From NCBI GenBank assembly GCA_964408805.1, contig CAYPAV010000010.1, positions 62,001 through 126,000 of the forward strand: DNA of 64,000 nucleotides, in the 5' to 3' direction. This DNA comes from CAYPAV01 sp964408805 (GTDB lineage Bacteria > Pseudomonadota > Alphaproteobacteria > UBA8366). Positions 25,365 through 34,823 of the stretch are shown here, piece after piece. How positions within the stretch are numbered: position 1 is the stretch's first letter; every line of letters starts with the position of its first letter. The position numbers and the translations under genes were made by a program. Under the pieces are notes generated by a model. It made no database searches. It saw only the letters and a list, made by a program, of their open reading frames with translations, and was not told the DNA's origin.

Positions 25365-26537
25365 ATGTCGAATTTGGTGCCGCCGCATGGCGGTGGTGAC
25401 TTGAAGCCGCTCTTGGTGGCCGAAGCGGAACGGGCGGAGGCGCTGAAGCACGCCGAAACGCTGACCAGGGTTCCGCTTTCGAGCCGCGAGATGTCGGATC
25501 TCTTGATGCTGGGCATGGGGGCCTATACACCGCTCGACGGCTTCATGGGACTTGACGACTGGAAGGGTGCCTGCACCGAGATGAAACTGGCCGATGGCCT
25601 GTTCTGGCCAATCCCGATCACGGCGGCCTGCTCGGACGAACTCGGCGGGGCGATCTCCGAGGGCGAAGAGGTGGCGCTGGTCGACGAGGAGACGGGCCAG
25701 ATCGCCGGCACCATGACGGTGACCGAGAAGTACGGTTACGACAAATCGCTGGAGTGCGAGCATATCTTCAGGACGACGGATGACGCGCATCCCGGCGTAC
25801 AGAAAGTCATGGGGCAAGGCGACGTCGGCCTGGCGGGTCCGGTCCGAACACTGACCGAGGGACATTATCCGGACACCTATAAGGGCCTTTATTTTCGCCC
25901 CGAAGAGACCCGCGCCATGTTCGCGAAGAGCGGCTGGTCCACCGTGGCCGCCTTCCAGACGCGGAACCCGATGCATCGCAGTCACGAATACCTCGCCAAG
26001 ATCGCCATCGAGATCTGCGACGGCGTGCTGATTCACCAGGTGCTCGGTGCCTTGAAGGCGGGCGATATTCCGGCCGAGGTGCGGGTCGCCGCGATCGACA
26101 AGCTGGTCGAGAATTATTTCGTGCCGGGTACCGTGATCCAGGCGGGCTATCCCATCGAGATGCGCTACGCCGGACCGCGGGAAGCCTTGTTGCATGCGGT
26201 ATTCCGGCAGAATTTCGGCTGCTCCCATTTGGTGGTCGGTCGCGATCATGCCGGCGTCGGCGACTATTACGGACCCTTCGACGCCCATCATATCTTCGAT
26301 ACGCTGAAACCGGGAGACTTGGCGACCGCGCCCCTGAAGATCGACATCACCTTCTATTGCTTCGCGTGCCACGGCATGGCGACCGGCAAGACCTGTCCGC
26401 ATGGCGAGGAGGATCGCTTGAACGTGTCGGGAACGCGGCTCCGCGAGATGTTCGCGAATAGAGAAGAGGTCCCGCACGAATTCAGCCGCCCCGAGGTATT
26501 GGAGGTTTTGCAGGCTTATTACGACAGCCTGAACTGA
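25365..26537 (+). CDS. sat: Sulfate adenylyltransferase (ATP sulfurylase), dissimilatory homo-oligomeric type
   Basis: 390 residues, ATG 25365 after GGGAGAAC; the longer open frame upstream is not conserved. Active-site motifs are QTRNPMHRSHEYL near 200 (QxRNPxHxxHE), GRDHAGVGDYYG near 290 and the C-terminal ACHGMATGKTCPHGEEDRL and SGTRLREMF. The length and motifs fit the Sat/MET3-like dissimilatory enzyme, not CysDN. In sulfur oxidisers Sat releases sulfate and ATP from APS and pyrophosphate. It is upstream of aprMBA, giving a complete sulfite to APS to sulfate route. Confidence 0.95.
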   Translation: MSNLVPPHGGGDLKPLLVAEAERAEALKHAETLTRVPLSSREMSDLLMLGMGAYTPLDGFMGLDDWKGACTEMKLADGLFWPIPITAACSDELGGAISEGEEVALVDEETGQIAGTMTVTEKYGYDKSLECEHIFRTTDDAHPGVQKVMGQGDVGLAGPVRTLTEGHYPDTYKGLYFRPEETRAMFAKSGWSTVAAFQTRNPMHRSHEYLAKIAIEICDGVLIHQVLGALKAGDIPAEVRVAAIDKLVENYFVPGTVIQAGYPIEMRYAGPREALLHAVFRQNFGCSHLVVGRDHAGVGDYYGPFDAHHIFDTLKPGDLATAPLKIDITFYCFACHGMATGKTCPHGEEDRLNVSGTRLREMFANREEVPHEFSRPEVLEVLQAYYDSLN

Positions 26538-26914
26538 TCGGCGAACGAGGCAAGGGGGGCCGAAGGCCTTCACGTTGTCGAAATTGCGCGGATACGGAGA
26601 CGGCGCAATGTCGTCGATCTTCCCCTCCGGACGCCTGCCGCAGCCTGAGACCGATGGTGGATTCTGTCTCGTATTCGGCGTTCTGGGACGGAATCGTGAC
26701 TTTATCTGATAGATTTTTCCGTTTGGATTTGCCGCGTTGCGGGGCGGGGATATATTAAGTGTCGCCGTGTGTGGTGGGATTTTTGGTTTGTCATATATAA
26801 AATTTTGAATATGTTGTGGCACCGATGTCCGAGATTACTGTCTTCGTTTTTTCGGAGGCGGCGCTGCCATTGGTCCTTGGGTCAACAATAACTGGCTAAC
26901 ATTGGGGTAAATTA
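26538..26914. promoter_or_regulatory. 377-base sat-aprM intergenic region, candidate promoter
   Basis: No gene is convincing here. TTGCCG (26729-26734) and TATATT (26751-26756) give a plausible sigma-70 promoter at 16-base spacing, and a second AT-rich block follows at 26791-26810. This suggests aprMBA has its own promoter besides any read-through from sat. GGCC-GAA-GGCC near 26558 is a small stem without a T-run. Confidence 0.35.
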
Positions 26915-27700
26915 ATGTTCACCAGCAATCCTTTTGCCGAGCTTTCGGCGTCCATACCGCCCAGCGTCATGCAGACATACGTCGTCATCATGATCATCCT
27001 GGTTGCTGGTGGCACGCTGATCGATATCTGGCACAAGAAGAGCGCTACGTACTTCTTCGACAATTGGCGGAAAGCCAACGACAACGGAACGCAGCAAGTC
27101 GGCGGCGGGGAAATGGTGTCGCTGGCGGTTCAAACAGCTGTTGTTGAAGGCCTGACATCGGGTGAATTTTGCAACGCGCGGCGCAGAATTGCGCACCTGC
27201 TTACGATGTACGGTTTTCTGGCCTATGTGATCACGACCGCGATCATGGTGTTCGGGTACCCGACGCCGACCACGCCGACGCCGGTCATCCTGCCGCAACT
27301 CTGGACCATCGGGGGTCTGATGGTGTGCGTCGGCGGATATTGGTTTTGGTTCTTTATCCGAGTCGACGTCGCGGCCGAGGGCAATTCGCCCTTCCGCATC
27401 GTGCGCGCCGACCTCTTCATCCTCTCGCTTCTCGTGAGTGTTACGCTGGGTCTAATTTGGGCCTACCTTCAGGCACGTGGCAGCTTGTGGACGGATGTGT
27501 TCCTTGGTTTGTATCTACTTGCCACGACGGTGCTCTTCGGTTCCGTTCCATGGTCGAAGTTCTCGCACATGTTCTTCAAGCCGGCGGCGGCTTTCCAGAA
27601 ACGTATCGAGAATGCGAACGGCTCCAGGAGCAACTTGCCGCCCCCCGCCGACAAGCCTGAGATATTCGGCAACCCCGTACGGCTGCCCCGACACTATTGA
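26915..27700 (+). CDS. aprM: AprM-like membrane protein of the APS reductase locus
   Basis: 261 residues with about five hydrophobic segments, for example VVIMIILVAGGTLIDIW, FLAYVITTAIMVFGYP and LFILSLLVSVTLGLIWAYL. It contains ARRRIAHLLTMYGFLAYV, which resembles heme b-type or Qmo-like anchor proteins. Its position before aprB and aprA matches the aprMBA arrangement of sulfur-oxidising bacteria such as Allochromatium, where AprM links APS reductase to the quinone pool instead of QmoABC. It is 43 bases before aprB. ATG 26915 follows a weak GGGG. Confidence 0.85.
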   Translation: MFTSNPFAELSASIPPSVMQTYVVIMIILVAGGTLIDIWHKKSATYFFDNWRKANDNGTQQVGGGEMVSLAVQTAVVEGLTSGEFCNARRRIAHLLTMYGFLAYVITTAIMVFGYPTPTTPTPVILPQLWTIGGLMVCVGGYWFWFFIRVDVAAEGNSPFRIVRADLFILSLLVSVTLGLIWAYLQARGSLWTDVFLGLYLLATTVLFGSVPWSKFSHMFFKPAAAFQKRIENANGSRSNLPPPADKPEIFGNPVRLPRHY

Positions 27701-27743
27701 TCAGCCCCTCTGCGGTCTTCGATACAGGAGATAACGAACTATC

Positions 27744-28208
27744 ATGCCGACTTTCGTTTATATGACTCGTTGCGACGGCTGCGGACATTGCGTCGATATC
27801 TGCCCGTCCGACATCATGCACATCGATAAAACTTATCGCCGTGCCTATAACATCGAGCCGAATATGTGCTGGGAGTGCTATTCCTGTGTGAAGGCCTGTC
27901 CGCAAAACGCGATCGACTGTCGCGGTTATGCCGACTTTGCCCCCTTGGGCCACAGCGTCCGGGTGCTCCGCGAACCGGAGAAGGCGACCATATCCTGGAA
28001 GCTCAAGTTCCGGGACGGCCGCGAAAAGAATTTCGTCTCGCCAATTCGGACCACGCCGTGGGGATCGATCAAATCGGCGTCCGATTACGAGGTGCCGAGC
28101 CCGGATGCGATGAAGTCCGAGGAGCTTGCCCACGAACCGGACGCGCTCAACATCGAAGGGGGACTGCCCGCGCTGACCCCGGACCAACTCAAGCAGGGAG
28201 GGGTCTGA
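27744..28208 (+). CDS. aprB: Adenylylsulfate reductase beta subunit AprB
   Basis: 154 residues, ATG 27744 after AGGAG. Two 4Fe-4S ligand sets are visible: CDGCGHCVDICP near residues 10-21 and CWECYSCVKACP near 45-56. These form the electron path from the AprA flavin. The C-terminal wrapping tail (ISWKLKFRDGREKNF onward) embraces AprA in the known structures. The gene overlaps aprA by one base (TGATG), so coupling is tight. It works with AprA to oxidise sulfite plus AMP to APS, or the reverse. Confidence 0.97.
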   Translation: MPTFVYMTRCDGCGHCVDICPSDIMHIDKTYRRAYNIEPNMCWECYSCVKACPQNAIDCRGYADFAPLGHSVRVLREPEKATISWKLKFRDGREKNFVSPIRTTPWGSIKSASDYEVPSPDAMKSEELAHEPDALNIEGGLPALTPDQLKQGGV

Positions 28209-30049
28209 TGGGAATGTTCGGAAGCAGAAAAACCATTCGCGTCGACTCGGACGTTCTCGTTATCGGCGGCGGCATGGCCGGTTGCGGGGCGACATACGAA
28301 TCCCGCTATTGGGGCCGCGATCTCAAGGTCGTCTGCGTGGAAAAGGCGAATATCGAGCGGAGCGGCGCCGTGGCGCAAGGCCTCTACGCCATCAACTGCT
28401 ACATGGGCATGCAGTGGAACGAGAACCAACCGGAAGACTTCGTCAGGTATGCCAGCAATGACCTGATGGGCCTGGTGCGGGAAGACCTCGCCTACGACAT
28501 CGGACGTCACGTCGACTCGACCGTGCACAAGTTCGAGGAGTGGGGCCTTCCGATCATGAAGGACCCGGAGACCGGTCGCTACATGCGCGAAGGCAAGTGG
28601 CAGATCATGATCCACGGCGAAAGCTACAAGCCGATCGTCGCGGAAGCCGCCCGCAAGGCCGCAACCGAGGTCTACAACCGGATCATGGTGACCCACCTTC
28701 TGATGGACAAGAAGGATCGGAAGCGGGCCGCCGGCGCCGTCGGCTTCAACGTCCGGACGGGCGATTTCTATGTGTTCAAGGCGAAGGCGGTGGTCATTGC
28801 CGCCGGCGGCGCCTCGCACATCTTCAAGCCGCGCTCCGTCGGCGAGGGCATGGGCCGGACCTGGTATGCGCCCTGGAGCAGTGCGTCGGCCTATGGTCTG
28901 CCGATAGAAGTCGGCGCCAAGATGACGCAAATGGAGAACCGGATCGTCCTCACCCGGTTCAAGGACGGCTATGGTCCCGTCGGCGCCTATTTCCTGCATC
29001 TCGGCACCTATACGCAGAACGCCTATGGCGACGAATACGAATCGAAGTGGTACGACGACACCAAGGCGTTGGTGGGCGACTATGTCGACCGCCATCCGGT
29101 TCCGACATGCCTCCGCAACCACGCCCTTCTTCGGGAAGTGGCCAACGGGGGCGGTCCCATTCGCATGGTGACCACGGAGGCGTTCCAGGATCCCCACAAG
29201 GAGCAGGTCGGCTGGGAGAACTTCCTCGGCATGACGATTGGTCAAGCCGTCGTCTGGGCCTCGCAAAACATCGACCCGAAGGAGATCAATCCCGAGCTGA
29301 CCACGTCCGAGCCCTATGTCATGGGGTCGCACGCCACTTGCTCGGGTGCCTGGGCCAGCGGTCCGGAGGATTACGCGCCGCCGGAATACCGGTGGGGCTA
29401 CAACCGGATGATGACGGTCGACGGCCTGTTCGGCGCCGGCGACGCCAGCGGCGGCACCCCGCATAAATTCTCGTCGGGGTCCTTCACCGAAGGCCGCATC
29501 GCCGGTAAGGCGGCGGTCAACTACATGAACGATATGGGCGAGGAACCGGAAGTCGACGAGGCCGAAGTTCAACGGCTCGAAGCGGAGATCTACCAACCGC
29601 TTGAGAACTACAGCGTCGGTCGGAACGAAATTGTCGCCGGCACGGTTTCGCCGAGCTACATCCTGCCTCTCCATGCGCTGCAACGCCTTGAGAAGCTCAT
29701 GGATGAATACTGCGGCGGCATCTCCGTGAACTACATGACGAACGAGCCCTTGCTCACCCGTGGTCTGGAATTGATGGACATGCTGAAGGAAGATTCAGAG
29801 CACATCGGCGCCGAGGATCTCCATCAATTGCAACGGACATGGGAGTTCAAACACCGGAGGCTGGCGTCCGAATCCGTCATGCAGCACACGCTGTTCCGGA
29901 AGGAAACGCGATGGCCGGGGTATTACTACCGGGGCGACCATATGAATCTGAACGACGAGGACTGGCACTGCTTCACGCTGTCCCAATACGACGCCGAAAC
30001 CGGCAAGTGGGCCATGGAGAAGGCGCCGGTCTACCACATCGTCGAGTGA
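28208..30049 (+). CDS. aprA: Adenylylsulfate reductase alpha subunit AprA
   Basis: 613 residues, near the usual 620-660. It starts at ATG 28208 (MGMFGSRKTIRVDSD) with AGGGAGGGG upstream; ATG 28214 is an alternative. The FAD-binding fold is shown by VIGGGMAGCGATYESRY near 18-34, then GAVAQGLYAINCYMG, AVVIAAGGASHIF and GLFGAGDASGGTPHKFSSG. It forms the catalytic FAD subunit, exchanging AMP plus sulfite with APS. Together with sat and aprM this indicates sulfite oxidation, not sulfate respiration, though direction cannot be proved from this sequence alone. Confidence 0.97.
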   Translation: MGMFGSRKTIRVDSDVLVIGGGMAGCGATYESRYWGRDLKVVCVEKANIERSGAVAQGLYAINCYMGMQWNENQPEDFVRYASNDLMGLVREDLAYDIGRHVDSTVHKFEEWGLPIMKDPETGRYMREGKWQIMIHGESYKPIVAEAARKAATEVYNRIMVTHLLMDKKDRKRAAGAVGFNVRTGDFYVFKAKAVVIAAGGASHIFKPRSVGEGMGRTWYAPWSSASAYGLPIEVGAKMTQMENRIVLTRFKDGYGPVGAYFLHLGTYTQNAYGDEYESKWYDDTKALVGDYVDRHPVPTCLRNHALLREVANGGGPIRMVTTEAFQDPHKEQVGWENFLGMTIGQAVVWASQNIDPKEINPELTTSEPYVMGSHATCSGAWASGPEDYAPPEYRWGYNRMMTVDGLFGAGDASGGTPHKFSSGSFTEGRIAGKAAVNYMNDMGEEPEVDEAEVQRLEAEIYQPLENYSVGRNEIVAGTVSPSYILPLHALQRLEKLMDEYCGGISVNYMTNEPLLTRGLELMDMLKEDSEHIGAEDLHQLQRTWEFKHRRLASESVMQHTLFRKETRWPGYYYRGDHMNLNDEDWHCFTLSQYDAETGKWAMEKAPVYHIVE

Positions 30050-30095
30050 TCCAGTGGGAGATTTGAAAAGTCGGTTCGATTAACTCTACCGTCTA

Positions 30096-30109
30096 TCCCG
30101 CTCGCGGGA
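30096..30109. terminator. Possible bidirectional hairpin between aprA and the phosphodiesterase gene
   Basis: TCCCG-CTCG-CGGGA forms a 5-base stem with a 4-base loop in the 80-base gap between two convergent genes. There is no strong T-run on either strand, so it could slow polymerase from both sides, but efficient termination is uncertain. Confidence 0.3.
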
Positions 30110-30129
30110 GTGACGTCGATGCCGCCCCG

Positions 30130-30879
30130 TCAGGCCGCGCGGGTTTCGCTCGTGAACCCGGTCTTCGGCGAATACCGGTGCAATTGGAACAGTGGGGCAT
30201 CCGCCTGATCGGGCGGGTAGTCGCCCTTCCGGAGGTCGAGCGCGATGCTCGGCAGGGTGCTCGCCGGAATTTTGCCGAGGGTCGCCGTGACCGGGCGGTG
30301 GGCGTGGCCGCAGAAGACGCGGATGACGTTGCCGTGGCCGTTCAAGATCTCGATCAGGCGCTCCGCGTCGGCTCTGGGTTCGAATTGAAAGGGAACATGC
30401 GCCACGCCGAGGTCGTAAGGCGGGTGATGCATGAAGACGGCCGTCGGGCGGGCATCGGCCTCGAGCGCCGCCCGTAGGCTCTTCAGGCGGGCCTCGCAGA
30501 ACTCGCCCTTTTGGCTGCCCGCCGTGATCGTATCCAGCGCGATCAGGCGGACGGCGTAATCTTCGATCGAATACTGCACAAACGGGTCCTCGGGCCAGAG
30601 ATAGCCGAGCGCGGGGAAGAGATCGCGGAGCGCCCCTCGTTCGTCCCGGTTGCCCGCCGCGAGATAGAGGGGCGGCCGCAAATCCCCGAGAATCTCGAGC
30701 GCCTCCCGGAATTCCGCCGGCTTTGCCTTGTGCGTCAGGTCGCCGGTATGGATCGCGATGTCGGGAACCGGATCGAGCGCATTGATCGCCGAGACGCAAC
30801 GTTCCAGCCAGGCGCGCCGGCCTAGCCTTTCCCGCGGGTCCAGCGTGATATGCGTGTCGGAGATTTGCGCGATGATCAT
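30130..30879 (-). CDS. Metallophosphatase family phosphodiesterase (CpdA/3',5'-cAMP type)
   Basis: 249 residues. Calcineurin-like motifs are in order: ISDTHI near 6-11, HTGDLTHKAK near 43, the GNHE-like block GNRDERG, MHHPPYDLG near 150 and GHAHRP near 190. The GN-R-D in place of GNHE drops the conserved His, as in some CpdA relatives, so activity is likely but the metal set may differ. It would hydrolyse cyclic AMP or a related phosphodiester. It converges with aprA. Confidence 0.85.
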   Translation of the reverse strand: MIIAQISDTHITLDPRERLGRRAWLERCVSAINALDPVPDIAIHTGDLTHKAKPAEFREALEILGDLRPPLYLAAGNRDERGALRDLFPALGYLWPEDPFVQYSIEDYAVRLIALDTITAGSQKGEFCEARLKSLRAALEADARPTAVFMHHPPYDLGVAHVPFQFEPRADAERLIEILNGHGNVIRVFCGHAHRPVTATLGKIPASTLPSIALDLRKGDYPPDQADAPLFQLHRYSPKTGFTSETRAA

Positions 30880-30956
30880 CTTGCGGAAGCGGATAACAGA
30901 TTCGTTCCCGCCGCGCCATCCCCGTTATCGTCTGGGGCAGGCAGCGGTGCGACGCC

Positions 30957-31964
30957 TCAATAGGTATCGAACATCCGCTGGATCTCCGCCGGGTCCGAGG
31001 TCTCGGTCAGCGCCATCATAAGCAACACTCGTGCCTTCTGCGGCGTCAGATTGTCGGCGTTGACGCTGTTCGGCGCGTGGCGCGATTTGACATCGGCGGT
31101 GCGCCCGCTACCGGCCCGCGTGCTGTGGACGATGATTATGCCCTTCTCGGAAGCCTCGGCGAGGGCGATCGCTTCGGCCGGCGTCGTGTAGCCGGGGGCG
31201 AAGCCGGCGGAGACGAGGCCCTTGGCGTCCGCCGCGAGATACCCCGCGATCGACGCCCCGTCGGAGCCCGCATAGGAGGGCACGATATCGACACGCGGCA
31301 GGTCGCTTCGTCCGCGCATGTCGAATTCGATGTCGGGTGCGTGGCGCCGTTCCGGGCGGCGGTAATACGAGATCCGGTCCACGTCGGCATGGCCGAGGAG
31401 GCCGAAATCACGGCTCTTGAAGGTCTGCAGGCGGAGCGTTGAAGTCTTGGTGATGTCGCGCGCGGAATGAATCTCGTCGTTGAGGAGGCCAAGCACGCCG
31501 CGGCCCCTGGAATTGGGATCGCCCGCCACCCGAATGGCGTTGACGAGATTGTTGCCGGCATCGGTGCCGAGACCCGAGGCCGGGCGCTGTGCCCCCACCA
31601 GCACGACCGTAAGATCGGCCCGGATCGAGAGGTTCAGGAAATAGGCGGTCTCCTCCAGCGTGGCCGTGCCGTGGGTCACGACGACGCCGGCGAGATCGGG
31701 ATCCTCCGCCGCCAGTTCGTGGATCTTCTCGTTCAGTTCCAGCCATTCAGCGGGGCCGACGGCGGTGCTGGGGAGGGTGCGGAAGCGAACCGCCTCGACA
31801 TCGGCCTGTTCCCAAGTCTCGGGGAACGCATCGAGCAACTCGTCGACCTCGTACATTTTCTTGTTTTCGACGTAGGCGACCAGGTCGAGGCTGTGGCGGC
31901 CGACTGAGGAAATCGTGCCGCCGGTCCCGATGACCGCGACGCGGGGTTTTGATTCCGTGGACAT
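30957..31964 (-). CDS. L-asparaginase
   Basis: 335 residues of the bacterial asparaginase family. The first threonine motif TGGTIS is at about residues 13-18 and the second TGA-type block is VVVTHGTATLEETAYFLNL near 95-115 (catalytic Thr, Asp/Glu, Lys region). VLVGAQRPASGLGTDAGNNL is also typical. There is no signal peptide, which favours a cytoplasmic enzyme. It hydrolyses asparagine to aspartate and ammonia. ATG 31964 follows AGGGAG. It is divergent from hutF (57-base gap). Confidence 0.93.
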   Translation of the reverse strand: MSTESKPRVAVIGTGGTISSVGRHSLDLVAYVENKKMYEVDELLDAFPETWEQADVEAVRFRTLPSTAVGPAEWLELNEKIHELAAEDPDLAGVVVTHGTATLEETAYFLNLSIRADLTVVLVGAQRPASGLGTDAGNNLVNAIRVAGDPNSRGRGVLGLLNDEIHSARDITKTSTLRLQTFKSRDFGLLGHADVDRISYYRRPERRHAPDIEFDMRGRSDLPRVDIVPSYAGSDGASIAGYLAADAKGLVSAGFAPGYTTPAEAIALAEASEKGIIIVHSTRAGSGRTADVKSRHAPNSVNADNLTPQKARVLLMMALTETSDPAEIQRMFDTY

Positions 31965-32021
31965 GTCCGATGTCTCCCTGCCATTGGCGCGTACCCGGAT
32001 TAAGGTAAATTAGGAGCGCGG

Positions 32022-33431
32022 ATGGCAAGCGGTGTGAACGGGATGTCCGACGGCGCCAAGATTCGATGTGATACGGTCCTGCTCGCCGACGGGTGGGCGG
32101 CGGATTTCGTTCTGGCCTGGGATACGGCAGGATCCCTCGTCGAGCTTCGGCCGACGGGCGAGGCTGACATTGGTTTGCCGCGGGCGGCGGGCCCGGTTGT
32201 TCCGGGCATGGCGAACCTCCATTCGCACGCCTTCCAGCGCCTAATTGCGGGGCTGACCGAATGCGCCGACCCAGCCGGCTCCGCGGAGGATGATTTTTGG
32301 TCCTGGCGGGCGGCCGTCTACCGTCATGTCACGGATTTGACGCCGGATCATGTCGAGGCGATCGCGGCCCGGCTCTATGCCGACCTGTTGCGAGGCGGTT
32401 TCACGGCCGTCGGCGAGTTCCACTACCTTCACCACGATCCCGACGGCAACACTTATGCCGATCCGGCCGAGATGGCTCACCGGCATATCCAGGCGGCGGC
32501 GCAAGCGGGAATCGGACTGACCCTGCTGCCGGTTCTTTACAGTCAGGGCGGCTTCGGTGGTCAAGCACCCGAAGCCGGGCAGCGCCGCTATCTCAACGAT
32601 CTCGACGGTTTTGCGGCGATTCTCGACTCGATCGCCGGTGCGATGGGCGAGGCGCGCCTCGGCGTCGCGGCCCATTCGCTCCGCGCCGTCGGGCCGGAGG
32701 CACTGGCGGGGCTTGTCGAACTGATCGACGGGATCGATCCCGCCGCGCCGCGTCATATTCATGTCGCCGAGCAGATCCGCGAGGTCGAGGCATGCCTCGT
32801 CTGGTCGGGTGCCAGGCCCGTCGAGTGGTTGCTGGCGAATGCCGATCTCGGGCCTCTCTGGTGTCTCGTGCATGCAACACATATGACGGCGGAGGAGACA
32901 ATTGCGCTCGCCCACTCGGGCGCGGTCGCCGGCTTGTGTCCGACGACCGAGGCCGATCTCGGGGACGGCATTTTTCCAGCGGTCGATTATTTGACGGCGG
33001 GCGGCGCCTTTGGCGTCGGGACCGACAGCCACGTGCGGATCGAGGCGGCGGAGGAGTTGCGCTGGCTTGAATACGGTCAGCGCCTGATCCATCAGCGCCG
33101 GAACCTACTGCGGCCGGCAGGGACGGTAGCGACGGGAGCGGCGCTTTACCAGGCGGCGTTTCGGGGTGGGGCGACGGCGCTTGGTCGGCCGATCGGCGCT
33201 CTCGCACTTGGCAAGCGGGCGGATTTCGTCATCCTCGACGGCGCTGCCCCGCTGCTTCGCGACAAGACGGGTGACGACTTGATCGACACCTATGTCTTCG
33301 CCGGCGGCCGCGATCTGGTGCGGGACGTCTTCGTTGCCGGCCGCCGCGTCGTCGCCGAAGGCCGCCATGTCGCCGACGCCGAGATCAACCGGGCCCTCGC
33401 GGCGCAGGCGGAGCTCCGGAAAAGGCGCTGA
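32022..33431 (+). CDS. hutF: Formimidoylglutamate deiminase HutF
   Basis: 469 residues of the amidohydrolase family. Metal-site NLHSHAFQR near 65-73, His in VGEFHYLHHD, VAAHSLRAV, HVAEQ, VHATHM and GTDSHV are all present. VPGMANLHSHAFQRLIAGLTE is diagnostic for HutF. The enzyme deaminates N-formimino-glutamate to N-formylglutamate in histidine breakdown. No other hut gene is in the window. ATG 32022 was chosen because TAGGAG lies six bases before it; ATG 32043 is an alternative with a poor site. Confidence 0.93.
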   Translation: MASGVNGMSDGAKIRCDTVLLADGWAADFVLAWDTAGSLVELRPTGEADIGLPRAAGPVVPGMANLHSHAFQRLIAGLTECADPAGSAEDDFWSWRAAVYRHVTDLTPDHVEAIAARLYADLLRGGFTAVGEFHYLHHDPDGNTYADPAEMAHRHIQAAAQAGIGLTLLPVLYSQGGFGGQAPEAGQRRYLNDLDGFAAILDSIAGAMGEARLGVAAHSLRAVGPEALAGLVELIDGIDPAAPRHIHVAEQIREVEACLVWSGARPVEWLLANADLGPLWCLVHATHMTAEETIALAHSGAVAGLCPTTEADLGDGIFPAVDYLTAGGAFGVGTDSHVRIEAAEELRWLEYGQRLIHQRRNLLRPAGTVATGAALYQAAFRGGATALGRPIGALALGKRADFVILDGAAPLLRDKTGDDLIDTYVFAGGRDLVRDVFVAGRRVVAEGRHVADAEINRALAAQAELRKRR

Positions 33432-33514
33432 AAATGATGTCAGGCACCATCTTATCGATCATTGTTTCAACACGTTAGTCGATTAAGTCGACGATTTTGG
33501 TTAGATTGGACTTC

Positions 33515-34762
33515 ATGCGGTTTTTCGTCATTCAGCACGGGCTTCGCGATCGTCATTCCCATGCCTTGGTCGAGGCGTTCGGCTGGCGGAGGGCTTTTCG
33601 GCGGCGGGGGCTGGAATTCGATATATTCATCCACCGGGAAGCCACGGCCCAAGTCATTGAGCAGACCGGCGGCATTCCCGCCTTTCCCTTCGCGCCGATG
33701 GATGAGATCGATCTCGATCCGGTTTCCGACGAACTGCACAGCTATATTCTCCTTGGGGAGGCCTTTGCCCAGGCCTGCTCGATGCTCGACGAACATATTC
33801 GGGCCACCGATGTCGTGATCGTCCCACATGCGAACGCGCGGGAGCTTTTCGGCATATCGCGTTGGCTGCGGACCCTTGCCCCGGATCGCCGCCCGCGGAT
33901 CGTCTTCATCTTCATCAATCCCGAATTGCGATGGAAATTGAGCGACGACCGCCGCAGCGTGGTCGGTGAATTTTCGTTCTACCGGCTGGGAGCCAATCTA
34001 TTGGCGGAATTGATGCCGAAAGACCGTGTGGTTTATTTTGCCGACAATCAGCTGCTCCGCGAGACCATTGCCAATGTCCTGAACCGGCCTTGCGGTCACT
34101 GCCCCATGACCATCGATTATTTCGCGGCCGAGGATGTACCGGGTGACTCGGACGATCCCGAATGGGCACCGGCTCATATCGGCGTGCTCGGTGAGTTCCG
34201 GCGGGAAAAGGGGAGTTCCGTCGTTGTCGAAGTCATCCAAAAGTTCTGCGAGGCGCGGCCCGGCCGCGATATATTCGTCCAGGTCCAAGACGCCGAACAG
34301 GCAAAGGCGATGGATCAGCGCCTCCGCTCCCATGGGGGTCGGAGCCTTCATATCCATGGCGGCCAATTGTCGCCTCGGAGCTATGCGCGGCGCTTGGAAT
34401 CGCTTGAGATACTCCTGCTGCCCTATGTCAAGGATCGCTATGTCATGCGAACCTCCGGCATCTTCGCCGAGGCCGTCACGCATGGCATCGTGACCGTGGT
34501 CCCCCGCGGCACCTGGATGGCCGAGCAACTCGGCGCCGGTTGGGGGGCGGGTGTTATCTTCGATACGGTTTCCGTCGATTCCGTCGTCGAGGCCTTGACC
34601 GCCGCGATTGATGATTATTCAGACTTGAAAATGACCGCGGCGGCGTGTCGCGAGGCGTGGCGGACTAGGCAATCAACCGGTGCCCTTCTCGATCACATTC
34701 TTGCCGCGTTGGGAACATCCGCATCGGAACTCAAGGATTCGATGCCGGAAGTGACGCCGTAG
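33515..34762 (+). CDS. Glycosyltransferase family 4-like protein
   Basis: 415 residues starting at ATG 33515 (MRFFVIQHGLRDRHSH). The C-terminal Rossmann-like half has HIGVLGEFRREKGSSVV, LHIHGGQLSPRSYARRLE and the late AEAVTHGIVTVVPRGTWMAEQL with the Glu-x7-Glu-like region RTSGIFAEA, typical of GT4-like glycosyltransferases. The N-terminal half is less conserved. It would transfer a sugar from a nucleotide donor to an unknown acceptor. It stands alone between hutF and an amidase. Confidence 0.75.
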   Translation: MRFFVIQHGLRDRHSHALVEAFGWRRAFRRRGLEFDIFIHREATAQVIEQTGGIPAFPFAPMDEIDLDPVSDELHSYILLGEAFAQACSMLDEHIRATDVVIVPHANARELFGISRWLRTLAPDRRPRIVFIFINPELRWKLSDDRRSVVGEFSFYRLGANLLAELMPKDRVVYFADNQLLRETIANVLNRPCGHCPMTIDYFAAEDVPGDSDDPEWAPAHIGVLGEFRREKGSSVVVEVIQKFCEARPGRDIFVQVQDAEQAKAMDQRLRSHGGRSLHIHGGQLSPRSYARRLESLEILLLPYVKDRYVMRTSGIFAEAVTHGIVTVVPRGTWMAEQLGAGWGAGVIFDTVSVDSVVEALTAAIDDYSDLKMTAAACREAWRTRQSTGALLDHILAALGTSASELKDSMPEVTP

Positions 34763-34823
34763 GATCGATTCGGATTTCCGCCTATAATTCGCGCTCGATG
34801 ATATCCTGGGAGAGGTGCGAAAA

